Shown here: piece after piece, positions 8,915 through 17,666 of the stretch
How positions within the stretch are numbered: the stretch's first letter is position 1
Layout of the letters: each line of letters opens with the position of its first letter
Source: Dissulfurispira thermophila
GTDB lineage: Bacteria; Nitrospirota; Thermodesulfovibrionia; Thermodesulfovibrionales; Dissulfurispiraceae
Direction of reading: 5' to 3'
DNA: 64,000 nucleotides
Assembly (NCBI RefSeq): GCF_014701235.1
Contig: NZ_AP022873.1
Coordinates: forward strand, 1,860,001-1,924,000
Notes under the pieces: generated by a model
Databases searched by the model: none
The model's input: only the letters and a program-made list of their open reading frames with translations
Told to the model about the DNA's origin: nothing
Program-made: the position numbers and the translations under genes

Positions 8915-10287
8915 ATGCCCTCCTTCGCAATTGCATCTACAAGACCCTTTGGTGTTGATTCAATAACCACTGCCTTTATCCCTAAGACATCTTCGATATC
9001 CTGTGCTGACACATCGTCGAGAAGCACTTCATCGCCTTCCCTCATAACAACATCAGGGATAAGCAGAACATCGTCCTTTTTAACAATGCCTGAAAGGGTT
9101 TTGATTATATCCCTTCCTGTAAGAAGTCCTGTCACTGTCACACTCTGACCAAAAAATGTATTCTCCACAGGTACTGCTTCTATACCAATTCCATCCCTGA
9201 CGAGTTTATTAATAAATCTTGAAAGATATGGATAAAAAGAAGTGCCAGTAAATGTAACAAACATCTTCTTTTTAGATACATGCGGAGATTTTATTCTCTT
9301 TGCCTGATGAATAAACATTGGCACCATACCAACTCCATTCTCTATCTGCGGAAGTTCACCATAATGTTCCAGAGGTGGAAACGAAATGCCTGCCTTTATG
9401 TACAGTTCATCAGATGCATAGACAATATTATCCCCATGTTTTCTTTTAAATCTGCCCTGTAGTTTCTGGATTATCTCTATTGCCCTATAGGCATCGTCCT
9501 TCCCTACCGGCACCAGAGCCTTCTTTCTATGTGATGTAAGTCCAACAGGAACCACAGCTATAGATGCAACATAAGGATAATATTTATAGAGGTCAGTTAT
9601 AGTCTTCTCAAGGTCCTTACCATCATTATAACCAGGACAAAGGACTATCTGTGCATGCATTATTATTTTATGAGAAGCCATAAACTTTATTTCTTTTATA
9701 ATATCAGAAGCATGTGGATTACCAATCAGTCTGTTCCTTATTTCTGTATTTGTTGAATGCACAGAAATATAAATAGGACTGAGTCTTTGTTCAACAATCC
9801 TCTTTTTATCCGCATCAGAAAGATTGGTCATTGTTATATAATTGCCATAGAGAAAAGACATCCTATAGTCCTCATCCCTCACATATAGTGTTCTCCTCAA
9901 TCCCCTTGGGAGTTGTGCAACAAAGCAAAATATACAGTTGTTTCTGCATGTTTTAATCTTAAATGGTTTAAGCACTATACCTAAGGATTGATGAAGGGTA
10001 TTCTCCCCAAAAATCTGAGACTTTTGGGGGACATCGGTGATAGCCGAATGTTGAAGGTCAAAGGTATTGGTATTGATAAACAGTTTTTTATTTCCCCTCT
10101 TAATAAGAAATTTTAACTCCGGTTCGTTGCCATAAAACATCAGATCTATTTCATCCCTGACTTCACGACCATTTATGGCAATAAGCCTGTCACCGGCAAG
10201 CAGTCCTACCCTCTCTGCAATACTGCCTCTTTGTATTTCTTCTATTTCCACGCCTCTGTTATTTCTCATCATGTCTGTTTTAGCCAT
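8911..10287 (-). CDS. DUF512 / radical-SAM-like protein with N-terminal PDZ domain
   Basis: The 458-aa protein has a PDZ-like N-terminus (GSIAERVGLLAGDRLIAING, about residues 21-40). A CRNNCIFCFVAQLPRGLRR segment has a CX3CX2C spacing typical of radical SAM Fe-S clusters, and RDEDYRMSFLYGNYITMTNL follows. The C-terminus is the DUF512 domain. The family is widespread in anaerobes and has no established reaction. Oddity: between the PDZ and Cys motifs about 25 residues (around 77-101) include PQKSQIFGE, encoded by a copy of the dispersed palindrome. That stretch looks like an in-frame insertion. Confidence 0.9.
   Translation of the reverse strand: MAKTDMMRNNRGVEIEEIQRGSIAERVGLLAGDRLIAINGREVRDEIDLMFYGNEPELKFLIKRGNKKLFINTNTFDLQHSAITDVPQKSQIFGENTLHQSLGIVLKPFKIKTCRNNCIFCFVAQLPRGLRRTLYVRDEDYRMSFLYGNYITMTNLSDADKKRIVEQRLSPIYISVHSTNTEIRNRLIGNPHASDIIKEIKFMASHKIIMHAQIVLCPGYNDGKDLEKTITDLYKYYPYVASIAVVPVGLTSHRKKALVPVGKDDAYRAIEIIQKLQGRFKRKHGDNIVYASDELYIKAGISFPPLEHYGELPQIENGVGMVPMFIHQAKRIKSPHVSKKKMFVTFTGTSFYPYLSRFINKLVRDGIGIEAVPVENTFFGQSVTVTGLLTGRDIIKTLSGIVKKDDVLLIPDVVMREGDEVLLDDVSAQDIEDVLGIKAVVIESTPKGLVDAIAKEGI
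10005..10031. repeat. Dispersed palindrome copy inside the DUF512 gene
   Basis: CCCCAAAAATCT-GAG-ACTTTTGGGGGA forms a near-perfect hairpin. It belongs to the family also at 12601, 30087, 31288, 31766, 45400 and 59294 (CCCCARAAAGTC arm, short loop, inverted arm). It lies in frame in the host gene (residues about 86-95). Confidence 0.8.
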
Positions 10288-10294
10288 TCTTTTT

Positions 10295-10831
10295 TCACAT
10301 AGCTGACTGTTTCAAACCTCTATAAATATACTGCATCCCTGAAACAATCGTCAGCACTGCAACCACAACAAACATCCAATCAGAAGGCCGAGGGATATTA
10401 TTCATGTTAATAAACAGCAATGTATATGCAATAAGTATCAATTGCGATGCAATAGCTACCTTGCCAATTAATGAAGGCTCTATCTTTGTTATGTGTGCAG
10501 ATAAATATAACAATATCCATCCCAGCACCACAATCACATCACGGCTTATAACTGTTATAGTCAACCACAGTGGTACCCAGTCATAGACAGAAAAGAGTAT
10601 AAATGATGTCACAAGAAGTGATTTATCTGCAAGCGGGTCAAGGAATGCACCGAGTCTTGTTTTCTGCCCAGTCAATCTTGCCATTAGGCCGTCAAGCGTA
10701 TCAGAAATTGCAGCAAATATGAACAGAAGCAGTGCATAATCATATCTTTTATAAATCAGCGAAGATACAAAAACAGGGATTATAATAATCCTGATGAATG
10801 TAATGATATTGGGGATATTGATAATATTCAT
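10295..10831 (-). CDS. pgsA: CDP-diacylglycerol--glycerol-3-phosphate 3-phosphatidyltransferase
   Basis: This is a 178-aa multi-pass membrane protein. The CDP-alcohol phosphotransferase signature DX2DGX2ARX8GX3DX3D is met by DTLDGLMARLTGQKTRLGAF followed by LDPLADK. It makes phosphatidylglycerolphosphate, the precursor of phosphatidylglycerol and cardiolipin. The N-terminus NIPNIITFIRIIIIPVF is typical of PgsA rather than PssA. It overlaps the TPR gene upstream by 4 bp. Confidence 0.93.
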   Translation of the reverse strand: MNIINIPNIITFIRIIIIPVFVSSLIYKRYDYALLLFIFAAISDTLDGLMARLTGQKTRLGAFLDPLADKSLLVTSFILFSVYDWVPLWLTITVISRDVIVVLGWILLYLSAHITKIEPSLIGKVAIASQLILIAYTLLFINMNNIPRPSDWMFVVVAVLTIVSGMQYIYRGLKQSAM

Positions 10832-11922
10832 GGCATATTAAACGGAATACCTGTAAAATTCAGTCTTACTCCTATCTTTTTGTAACAATTCTGTCCCCTG
10901 CCTTTTATCTTCTGAGTCCCGATGTGCGTTAAGAGCATTTCCGAATGGCACCTTTCGAGTTTAAAACCATGCATATCAGCACCTTGAAAAGCAGACATAA
11001 GTTTTTTTTCAGCAAGGTCATATCTGCCCTGCATAAACATTAATTCCCCAAGTGTCAGATTACAATATATAATTCCCCTCGGGTCCTTTGTCTTCTTGAA
11101 ATTCCTCAATGCCGTGTCTATATAAGCCCTGACATGCTCAAGATTTCCATTCATTTTATATACATTTGCAAGACTCCAAAGAGTATATGAATAACTCACT
11201 ACATCGCCTATACCTTTGTAAAGCTCTACAGCCTTTTTAAAGTGTCTCAAGGCATCGTTATAATTGCCTGTCATTCTGAATGCATTACCAATGCCGCAGT
11301 GAGAATAAGCAATACCAAATCTGTCTTTGAGTTTTTTGAATATGTCATTTGCTTGCTTATAGTAACTCAAAGACTCTCTGAACCTACCTGCAATCCTGTG
11401 CACCCCACCAAGCCCGCACAATGAATATGCCTCTCCTGATTTATCTTTTACACCTAAAAATATGTCTCTTGACTCTTCAAATTTTTTAATAGCACTTGTA
11501 ATATCTCCAGCTATTCTCAATGCACCTGCCTCTGCCCATAACGAAAAAGCAATCCCCTTTTTATCATCATCTCTCTTATATATCTTTCTTGCAGCAGATA
11601 TAAATCTTATCGCATCCTTCCACATTCCCATTGCCCTTAGAGACATCCCTATCCCCACCATACAATCTGCAGCAGTCAATCTATTGCCAATCGCCTCTGA
11701 TGCCTCAAGCGCATCTTCATAATTCTTCAAAGCCCTATCAAAATTTCCTGTCATCCTGTAAATATCAGCTATTGCAATAGTACAGGACAAGATGCCATCA
11801 ACAATATTATGTCTTTTGCTGATCAAAAGGGCCTTTTTAAAAAGCCCAAGAGAGTCTCTGAATTCTGATCTTTCCCTTGATTTCTCTGCCTGCCTGATTA
11901 ATCTATATATTCTGTCTTCCAT
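10828..11922 (-). CDS. Tetratricopeptide-repeat protein
   Basis: The 364-aa soluble protein is built almost entirely of about eight TPR units of 36-40 residues (FDRALKNYEDALEASEAIGN, YNDALRHFKKAVELYKGIGD, LEHVRAYIDTALRNFKKTKD). There is no signal peptide or enzymatic domain. Unit-to-unit similarity to the Rapsyn/LGN-like (TPR_12) class suggests a protein-interaction scaffold. Partner and role are unknown. It lies between rpe and pgsA in a tight operon, which gives no strong functional clue. Confidence 0.88.
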   Translation of the reverse strand: MEDRIYRLIRQAEKSRERSEFRDSLGLFKKALLISKRHNIVDGILSCTIAIADIYRMTGNFDRALKNYEDALEASEAIGNRLTAADCMVGIGMSLRAMGMWKDAIRFISAARKIYKRDDDKKGIAFSLWAEAGALRIAGDITSAIKKFEESRDIFLGVKDKSGEAYSLCGLGGVHRIAGRFRESLSYYKQANDIFKKLKDRFGIAYSHCGIGNAFRMTGNYNDALRHFKKAVELYKGIGDVVSYSYTLWSLANVYKMNGNLEHVRAYIDTALRNFKKTKDPRGIIYCNLTLGELMFMQGRYDLAEKKLMSAFQGADMHGFKLERCHSEMLLTHIGTQKIKGRGQNCYKKIGVRLNFTGIPFNMP

Positions 11923-11927
11923 TGCCT

Positions 11928-12581
11928 TTATTTTAATAGCTCCCTCAACCGTCTGATCAGGATACTGTAATCCTCTGAATTAAAAAATGCAGAACCCATA
12001 ACAAGGATATCAGCACCAGCAGATGCCACCTCTTTTGCATTATCAGGTTTTATCCCACCATCCACCTCTATGATAACATTCAATCCCCTTTCATTGATTA
12101 GACTTCTCAATGCCCTTATCTTATCAAGTACGCATGGTATAAACTCCTGCCCGCCAAAACCAGGATTAACCGACATAAGAAGCACCATATCAATGTCAGA
12201 TAATATATGATCAAGACTCCATAAAGGAGTAGCTGGGTTCAAAGACACACCTGCCTTTACTCCGCTCTCCTTTATCCATTGCACAGTCCTGTGAAGATGA
12301 ACAGATGCCTCAATATGCACAGTAATGTAGTCTGCACCAGCCTTAATAAAATCTCTTAAAAACTTATCTGGTTCCTCTATCATTAAATGGACATCAAGAG
12401 GAATATTGCTTATTTTTCTTATTGCCTCGACAAATGCAGGGCCGATAGTAATATTCGGGACAAAATGTCCATCCATTATGTCCAGATGAAGCATATCAGC
12501 CCCCGCGGCCTCAGCAGCCTTTATCTCCTCGCCAAGTCTCATAAAATCAGCAGACAATATCGATGGTGCAATCTTTACCAT
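11928..12581 (-). CDS. rpe: Ribulose-phosphate 3-epimerase
   Basis: The 217-aa TIM barrel shows all family motifs: APSILSADFMRLGEE, HLDIMDGHFVPNITIG, DVHLMIEEPD, VLLMSVNPGFGGQEF and EVDGGI. It interconverts ribulose-5-P and xylulose-5-P in the pentose phosphate pathway. AGGAGGGG precedes the ATG at 12581. A dispersed palindrome sits between it and the PASTA gene. Confidence 0.97.
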   Translation of the reverse strand: MVKIAPSILSADFMRLGEEIKAAEAAGADMLHLDIMDGHFVPNITIGPAFVEAIRKISNIPLDVHLMIEEPDKFLRDFIKAGADYITVHIEASVHLHRTVQWIKESGVKAGVSLNPATPLWSLDHILSDIDMVLLMSVNPGFGGQEFIPCVLDKIRALRSLINERGLNVIIEVDGGIKPDNAKEVASAGADILVMGSAFFNSEDYSILIRRLRELLK

Positions 12582-12600
12582 TTCCCCTCCTAACCTATGT

Positions 12601-12627
12601 CCCCAAAAAGTCTCCGACTTTTTGGGG
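12601..12627. repeat. Dispersed palindrome copy (intergenic)
   Basis: CCCCAAAAAGTC-TCC-GACTTTTTGGGG is a perfect 12-bp-arm hairpin. It lies between the stop of the PASTA gene and rpe, and is the cleanest member of the family listed at 10005. No T-run follows on the minus strand, so it is unlikely to be a classical terminator. Confidence 0.85.
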
Positions 12628-12632
12628 TACCC

Positions 12633-13142
12633 CTATTTCTCAAAATTCCCAAGACTCACAATCACACTGAAATTATCTCCACCCTTTTCATTTGTCTCAG
12701 GTCTCTGTGCAAGCACTATATTTTTTGGCACTTTATCAGAATGCACATAAAGCACCCTGCCTATTCTTATGCCCTTTTCTTTCAATATGCCTTCTGAGAC
12801 ATCAAAAGGCTGTCCAACAATATCAGGCACATATCTTACTTTTGGTCCTTTGCTTAATACAACCCCTATTTCCCTTCCCTCTTTCACGGCATAGTTTGGT
12901 GGTATATCTTGCCGTATTATATATCCCTGCGGAATATACGAATCATAGTCTTCACCCTCAAGCCTTATATACAAACCTTTTTTCCTGAGCAGATCATTAG
13001 CATCGACCATGCCCTTACCTCTCAAATCAGGTACCATAACTGTTTTGCTAAAACTCAGTATTTTAAAAGTAAAGTGCCCTGAAATTATACCAATGGCAAA
13101 TATAGCAATTATATAAAGCGGTATCTTTATTAGTTTATTCAT
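12633..13142 (-). CDS. Membrane-anchored PASTA-domain protein
   Basis: The 169-aa protein has an N-terminal membrane helix (about residues 7-27) and then two PASTA repeats (VPDLRGKGMVDANDLLRKKG at about 37-56 and YVPDIVGQPFDVSEGILKEK at about 103-122). PASTA domains bind peptidoglycan fragments in PBP2x and Ser/Thr kinases. Here there is no kinase or transpeptidase domain, so it is a stand-alone periplasmic PASTA protein. The start overlaps the rsmB stop by 4 bp. Confidence 0.88.
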   Translation of the reverse strand: MNKLIKIPLYIIAIFAIGIISGHFTFKILSFSKTVMVPDLRGKGMVDANDLLRKKGLYIRLEGEDYDSYIPQGYIIRQDIPPNYAVKEGREIGVVLSKGPKVRYVPDIVGQPFDVSEGILKEKGIRIGRVLYVHSDKVPKNIVLAQRPETNEKGGDNFSVIVSLGNFEK

Positions 13143-14443
13143 GCTATCTTTTTTAATCTTGCAGCAAAAAAACCATCCATATTATGTCTGTGGGGGAATG
13201 TCCTGTAAACTAAATACCCTTCGGCATACAGAACCTCGAAATGCCTCAAAAAATCATAGTCTCCCTTTATAATACTAAAATTAGGATGGTCATGTAAAAA
13301 TTCCTTAATAACATCCTCTCCTTCTTCTGGTTCTGTGGAACATACAGAATATACCATAATACCACCTCTCTTAAGAAATCGGGACACTATCTTGAGCATA
13401 TTAAGTTGGTTTTCTCTGTATCTGATAAGGTCTTTCCCTGAATGTCTGTATTTTACATCAGGATTTCTCCTGATAACACCAATAGAAGAACACGGAGCGT
13501 CAAGAAGGATTCTGTCAAAATAATCAATCTTATTTAAATCCATCGCATTCCCATGAATAATCTTGATTGATTTAAGTCTGAGCCTTGAAATATTTTCCTC
13601 CAATTGTTTCATCCTTTTTTCTTCAGCCTCTACTGCTGCAATCTCTCCACTATCTTTCATCATCTGCGCAATATGAGTTGTCTTTCCACCTGGAGCAGCA
13701 CAGGCATCCAGAACCTTCTCATGAGGCAATGGATTTAAAAGATATGTTACAAGCTGTGCAGCCTCATCCTGGAAAAATAAGTTGTGAGTTAAAAATTCTG
13801 TTGATGGAAATTCCTTTAAAACAATCCCAACTGGTGAGAATTCTGTAGGATAAGCCTCTATACCCTTCTCAACAAATCTCTTTAATATTTCTTCTCTTTT
13901 TCCTGCACTCTCTGCTCTCAAAACAACAGGCGCTATCCTGTTATTTGCCTCTGCAAGCTTTAGTGCCTCATTAAACCCAAATCTTTTAATCCACCTTTGT
14001 ACAAGCCATCGAGGATGGGATGTAGTAATTGATATATATTCAACAGAATCATCTTTAGGAGGATATTTTATTTCTTCTTTATGCCTCAGAAAATTCCTTA
14101 ATACCGCATTTACTAATGCCCTTTTCCCCTGATTAAACCTTTCAAGATTCACCGCCTCATCAACTACTGCCCATTCAGGCACGCGCATATATTTAAGTTG
14201 ATAAACAGCAACCCTGAGATTATTCAATGTGTTATGTGAAAGACCTGAAGGCCTTTTCAAAAAATTCCTGAGCATCCAGTCAAGATAATCCCTGTATCTC
14301 AAGACTCCATAAACAATCTCCATGAGAAACGCCCTGTCCCTTTTATCAAGGTTGATAGATAATTCATCAATCGCTTCTTTAGGCTTTATCCCTTTATTGA
14401 AGATTTTATTGAGAGCTGTAATAGCAAGTTGGCGGGTATTCAT
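13139..14443 (-). CDS. rsmB: 16S rRNA (cytosine-967-C5)-methyltransferase
   Basis: The 434-aa protein has an N-terminal NusB-like RNA-binding domain (about residues 1-130) and a Rossmann methyltransferase domain. That domain shows DACAAPGGKTTHIAQ (SAM), DAPCSSIGVIRRNPDVKY with the release Cys, and YSVCSTEPEEGEDVI with the catalytic Cys. It methylates C967 of 16S rRNA. It clusters with fmt and def, a common bacterial arrangement. Confidence 0.96.
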   Translation of the reverse strand: MNTRQLAITALNKIFNKGIKPKEAIDELSINLDKRDRAFLMEIVYGVLRYRDYLDWMLRNFLKRPSGLSHNTLNNLRVAVYQLKYMRVPEWAVVDEAVNLERFNQGKRALVNAVLRNFLRHKEEIKYPPKDDSVEYISITTSHPRWLVQRWIKRFGFNEALKLAEANNRIAPVVLRAESAGKREEILKRFVEKGIEAYPTEFSPVGIVLKEFPSTEFLTHNLFFQDEAAQLVTYLLNPLPHEKVLDACAAPGGKTTHIAQMMKDSGEIAAVEAEEKRMKQLEENISRLRLKSIKIIHGNAMDLNKIDYFDRILLDAPCSSIGVIRRNPDVKYRHSGKDLIRYRENQLNMLKIVSRFLKRGGIMVYSVCSTEPEEGEDVIKEFLHDHPNFSIIKGDYDFLRHFEVLYAEGYLVYRTFPHRHNMDGFFAARLKKIA

Positions 14444-14958
14444 TTCCCAAAGAATTCTATTGCCTCTTTGACCCTTGATAGATCAACACGGGTGTTAAAG
14501 CAAGGACCAAATGGCCTTTCGTTTGGAATACCTAGGACAGGAAGTGGATAAGCATCTGCTATGCCGCTGCTCAAATCTCTTTCGCATGCAACAGCAACAA
14601 CTGCCTCAGGCCTCACATCACTTACTATGCGTCGGGCAAGATTGCCTCCTGTGGCTACGAAAAGTTTTAAATGGTTATCTTCTGCAACAGCTATAAGGTC
14701 TTTTATATTGCATCTTCCGCAACGTTTACAGTTATAAATATCATTAGTAATCCTCACATCGCAATCATTTATCTGCAGACAGTGTGGAAGCAAAAGTAAT
14801 ATCCTCTTTGTCTTAAAGCCCTGCATTCGCACAAGCTTATTATTTAGGTCAATAATATATAACTGGAATCTCTCTTTCTTATCCTTTAAAAATGCGCCTA
14901 CAAGCATAAGCACAGGATAAAGCACCTTTAAGACTATTGCCCTAAATAAATCTGTCAT
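14440..14958 (-). CDS. DUF116 family protein
   Basis: The 172-aa protein has a hydrophobic N-terminal segment and the conserved cysteine cluster YNCKRCGRCNIKDL (about residues 79-92). It ends with a domain containing VAVACERDLSSGIADAYPLP and GPCFNTRVDL. The DUF116 family has no assigned reaction; the Cys pattern suggests Fe-S or zinc binding. Members are often found beside fmt and rsmB, as here (overlap of 17 bp with fmt and 4 bp with rsmB). Confidence 0.88.
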   Translation of the reverse strand: MTDLFRAIVLKVLYPVLMLVGAFLKDKKERFQLYIIDLNNKLVRMQGFKTKRILLLLPHCLQINDCDVRITNDIYNCKRCGRCNIKDLIAVAEDNHLKLFVATGGNLARRIVSDVRPEAVVAVACERDLSSGIADAYPLPVLGIPNERPFGPCFNTRVDLSRVKEAIEFFGK

Positions 14959-15901
14959 ACCCTTCCTTTAACATCCTGCCTGATAAAAATGCCCTTGCAG
15001 CCATAATCTTTTTACCTTCAGGCTGGAGTTCATCTATAATTAAAAACCCCTTTCCTGTCTCAACAAATATTTGTCCATTAGATGCCTTCACAATCCTCCC
15101 CGGTACCGAGCGTTGTGTGTCATATGTCAACTCCAGACCCTTGATGTTCGGCGATTGACGCCTGACCTTTATAATCTTTATCCTTTCATTGCCTAAATAA
15201 CAAAATGCAGATGGCCATGGATACATGCCTCTAACAAAATTAAACAATTCATCAGCACTTCTGGTCCAGTCTATTTTACCGTCTTGTTTTTTAAGTGGTG
15301 GGGCATAACTCACCTCTCCCATTTGAGGCATGGGTTTTATTTTACCTTCTCTCATTCCCCTTATAGTATCAAGCAAGACATCTGCACCGAGTCTCGAGAG
15401 TTTATCAAATAATGTCTCTGCATTATCATCATCCTGAATCTCTAACTCAGCCCTCAAGAGAATATCACCTGTATCAAGCCCTTTATCCATAAGCATCGTT
15501 GTTATGCCTGTAACCTTTTCACCATTAATCAGTGCCCACTGAATTGGTGCTGCACCTCTATACTTTGGCAAAAGTGATGCATGGACATTTATGCAGCCAA
15601 TTTTTGGCATGTTGAGTATTTCATTCGGTAATATCTTCCCATAAGCTACAACAATGATAAATTCAGGATTTAAGACCTTTAACTCTTTATAAAAACTTTC
15701 CTCTCTGATATTGACAGGCTGGATAACTTTTATACCATGCGATAATGCAAGCTCCTTTACAGGTGGTGCTGAAAGCACATGACCCCTGCCTTTCACTTTA
15801 TCAGGCTGGGTAACAACAAGTGCAATATCTTCTTTTGCCTCTATCAGTGCCTTTAATGAAGGGACAGCAAATTGAGGGGTACCAAAAAAGATTAAAGCCA
15901 T
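14942..15901 (-). CDS. fmt: Methionyl-tRNA formyltransferase
   Basis: The 319-aa enzyme has FFGTPQFAVPSLKALIEA at the N-terminus, the formyl-folate motif HASLLPKYRGAAPIQWALI (about residues 108-126) with catalytic Asn/His/Asp positions, and MDKGLDTGDIL. It formylates initiator Met-tRNA. The C-terminal OB-type domain is present (VPGRIVKASNGQIFVETGKG). The partner deformylase gene is 10 bp upstream. Confidence 0.97.
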   Translation of the reverse strand: MALIFFGTPQFAVPSLKALIEAKEDIALVVTQPDKVKGRGHVLSAPPVKELALSHGIKVIQPVNIREESFYKELKVLNPEFIIVVAYGKILPNEILNMPKIGCINVHASLLPKYRGAAPIQWALINGEKVTGITTMLMDKGLDTGDILLRAELEIQDDDNAETLFDKLSRLGADVLLDTIRGMREGKIKPMPQMGEVSYAPPLKKQDGKIDWTRSADELFNFVRGMYPWPSAFCYLGNERIKIIKVRRQSPNIKGLELTYDTQRSVPGRIVKASNGQIFVETGKGFLIIDELQPEGKKIMAARAFLSGRMLKEGYDRFI

Positions 15902-15911
15902 TTCATTTTTC

Positions 15912-16430
15912 CTATCCTCTTATTCTCTCAACTTCTTGCCTTTTTAGGTATCTCTTTTTGAAGAATTCCCGCTTAATCGAACTCATCCTGTCAACAAACA
16001 AAATACCATCGAGATGATCTATTTCATGTTGAAGCGCCCTTGCCAAAAGACCTGTGCCTTCAATCTGGAAAGGTTTGCCATTCCTATCAAGTCCTTTTAC
16101 AACAACCCTTCCTGCCCTTTTTATAGTAGAAGTATAACCCGGCACGCTCAGGCATCCTTCCTCTGAATCAATAAAACCATCCGCTTCTATTATTTCGGGA
16201 TTAATCAGAACGATAAGTGGATGTTTTTCATTCTTTGTGCTTACATCAATAACTATAAGTCTCTTTGAGACACCAACCTGGGGTGCTGCAAGGCCAATGC
16301 CTGGAGCAGCATACATAGTCTCTACCATATTGTCTATAAGGCGCTGCAAATCTTTATCAATATTCTCAACAGGCAGTGCCTTTTTCTTTAAGATTTCATC
16401 AGGATATTTTCTAATCTCCAAGATAGCCAT
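15912..16430 (-). CDS. def: Peptide deformylase
   Basis: The 172-aa metalloenzyme has all three motifs: GIGLAAPQVG (motif 1), EEGCLSVPG (motif 2, metal Cys) and QHEIDHLDG (motif 3, metal HEXXH). It removes the N-formyl group from nascent proteins. It is co-transcribed with fmt. Confidence 0.97.
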   Translation of the reverse strand: MAILEIRKYPDEILKKKALPVENIDKDLQRLIDNMVETMYAAPGIGLAAPQVGVSKRLIVIDVSTKNEKHPLIVLINPEIIEADGFIDSEEGCLSVPGYTSTIKRAGRVVVKGLDRNGKPFQIEGTGLLARALQHEIDHLDGILFVDRMSSIKREFFKKRYLKRQEVERIRG

Positions 16431-16444
16431 AGGAAATTATAACA

Positions 16445-17647
16445 CTAACAAATAGGATATTTCCCTTTGCTCAAATCCATGCAGAATTTATTTATCCCTG
16501 ATAACTCTTGCTCGAATATCTCCTCTGCCAATTTTGCTATCTCGTTAATCTTCCTTCCCCTCTCAAGCAAAACCTGCGCAGTGGCCATCTGTGGTCTATC
16601 TATAGGTGTGCCTATCATGCTCAAAAGAAGGACATAAACTTCTTTTACCCCTTCTATTCTTTCATAAATCTCTTTTGCTATCCTGTGCGCCATAACATTG
16701 TATATCTTCCCAACATGACTCACAGGATTCTTTCCTGCTGCTGCCTCTGTTCCCATTGGTCTATTCATAGATATAAGCCCATTAACTCTATTGCCTCTGC
16801 CAACCTGTCCTGAATCAGCATCCTCTGCTGATGTCCCAAGAAGGCTCAGATAAATGCCCCCCAGTCCCCTCCCCTTTTCATCGAGCGTATTGAAATAAAC
16901 ATCTATGTCTTTAAATCCTTCAAATCCTTTCACAAACCTTGTCATATCTTCTTGCACAAGTGCCTTTCTCTCAAAATAATCTTGCTCTGATTCTATATAT
17001 CGGGCAATAAAAGGCATTGCAACTGTCAAACTCAAGGCATTTCCTCTCCTCAAACCCATAACCTTTATATCTTCTCCTGTTTCAGGATATTTATGTTTAA
17101 ATTTCTTTGAGTTTAGGTATTTTTCGAGTTCAAGAACAACCCTCTCCACAGGACTCAAAGGATAATACCCAACAGCAGCAGAGGTATCATTGGCAGGCCT
17201 GACTTTGCCAGGCCTCAAAAAAATATCAGTCAATTCTTCTGACCCCTGAGCAAGAACAACACGATATCTTAAATGCCTTTCAGGGTCAACAAATCTAAGA
17301 TTTTTCTTAATCCATTTCTTTGCGGCATCTATAGCAATGTCAGCAACTGGCACCTCTTTCCCGGCAGCCATAAATGTTGCCCTGTCGCCTATGATAAGTT
17401 CCATTGGTTTTAAAACCCTGCCTCCACCAAACTTCCTTTCAATTTTCCCAGCAGCTAAAAGGCCCTTGTCTATATTGTGGTGGAGCACTGTACCGAATTC
17501 TTTGATGTACTCCTTTGACAATGCAACAGAAATAGCATCCATAATTGAATCGCACATATAATCTGGATGGCCAGTGCCTTTACGCTCTACAATTTCAACG
17601 CTGTGATCTGTAACAGACTTTCCTTTAAATGTCTCAACAACTATCAT
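16445..17647 (-). CDS. Archaeal-type S-adenosylmethionine synthetase
   Basis: The 400-aa protein is of the archaeal MAT family, not bacterial MetK. It shows VEIVERKGTGHPDYMCDSIM near residues 17-36, KFGGGRVLKPMELIIGDRAT, VNGLISMNRPMGTEAAAGKN and SMIGTPIDRPQMATAQVLLE. It makes AdoMet from ATP and methionine. Bacteria with this form are scattered (some Aquificota, Nitrospirota and deltaproteobacteria), which points to old transfer from archaea. No bacterial-type metK is in the window. It lies between mlaD and def. Confidence 0.93.
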   Translation of the reverse strand: MIVVETFKGKSVTDHSVEIVERKGTGHPDYMCDSIMDAISVALSKEYIKEFGTVLHHNIDKGLLAAGKIERKFGGGRVLKPMELIIGDRATFMAAGKEVPVADIAIDAAKKWIKKNLRFVDPERHLRYRVVLAQGSEELTDIFLRPGKVRPANDTSAAVGYYPLSPVERVVLELEKYLNSKKFKHKYPETGEDIKVMGLRRGNALSLTVAMPFIARYIESEQDYFERKALVQEDMTRFVKGFEGFKDIDVYFNTLDEKGRGLGGIYLSLLGTSAEDADSGQVGRGNRVNGLISMNRPMGTEAAAGKNPVSHVGKIYNVMAHRIAKEIYERIEGVKEVYVLLLSMIGTPIDRPQMATAQVLLERGRKINEIAKLAEEIFEQELSGINKFCMDLSKGKYPIC

Positions 17648-17666
17648 GATTAAAGTTTATCACACC

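Noticed and set aside
12601-12627. The perfect hairpin after the PASTA gene as a rho-independent terminator
   Set aside because: No T-run follows on the minus strand, and the same palindrome occurs inside genes, so it is better read as a dispersed repeat.
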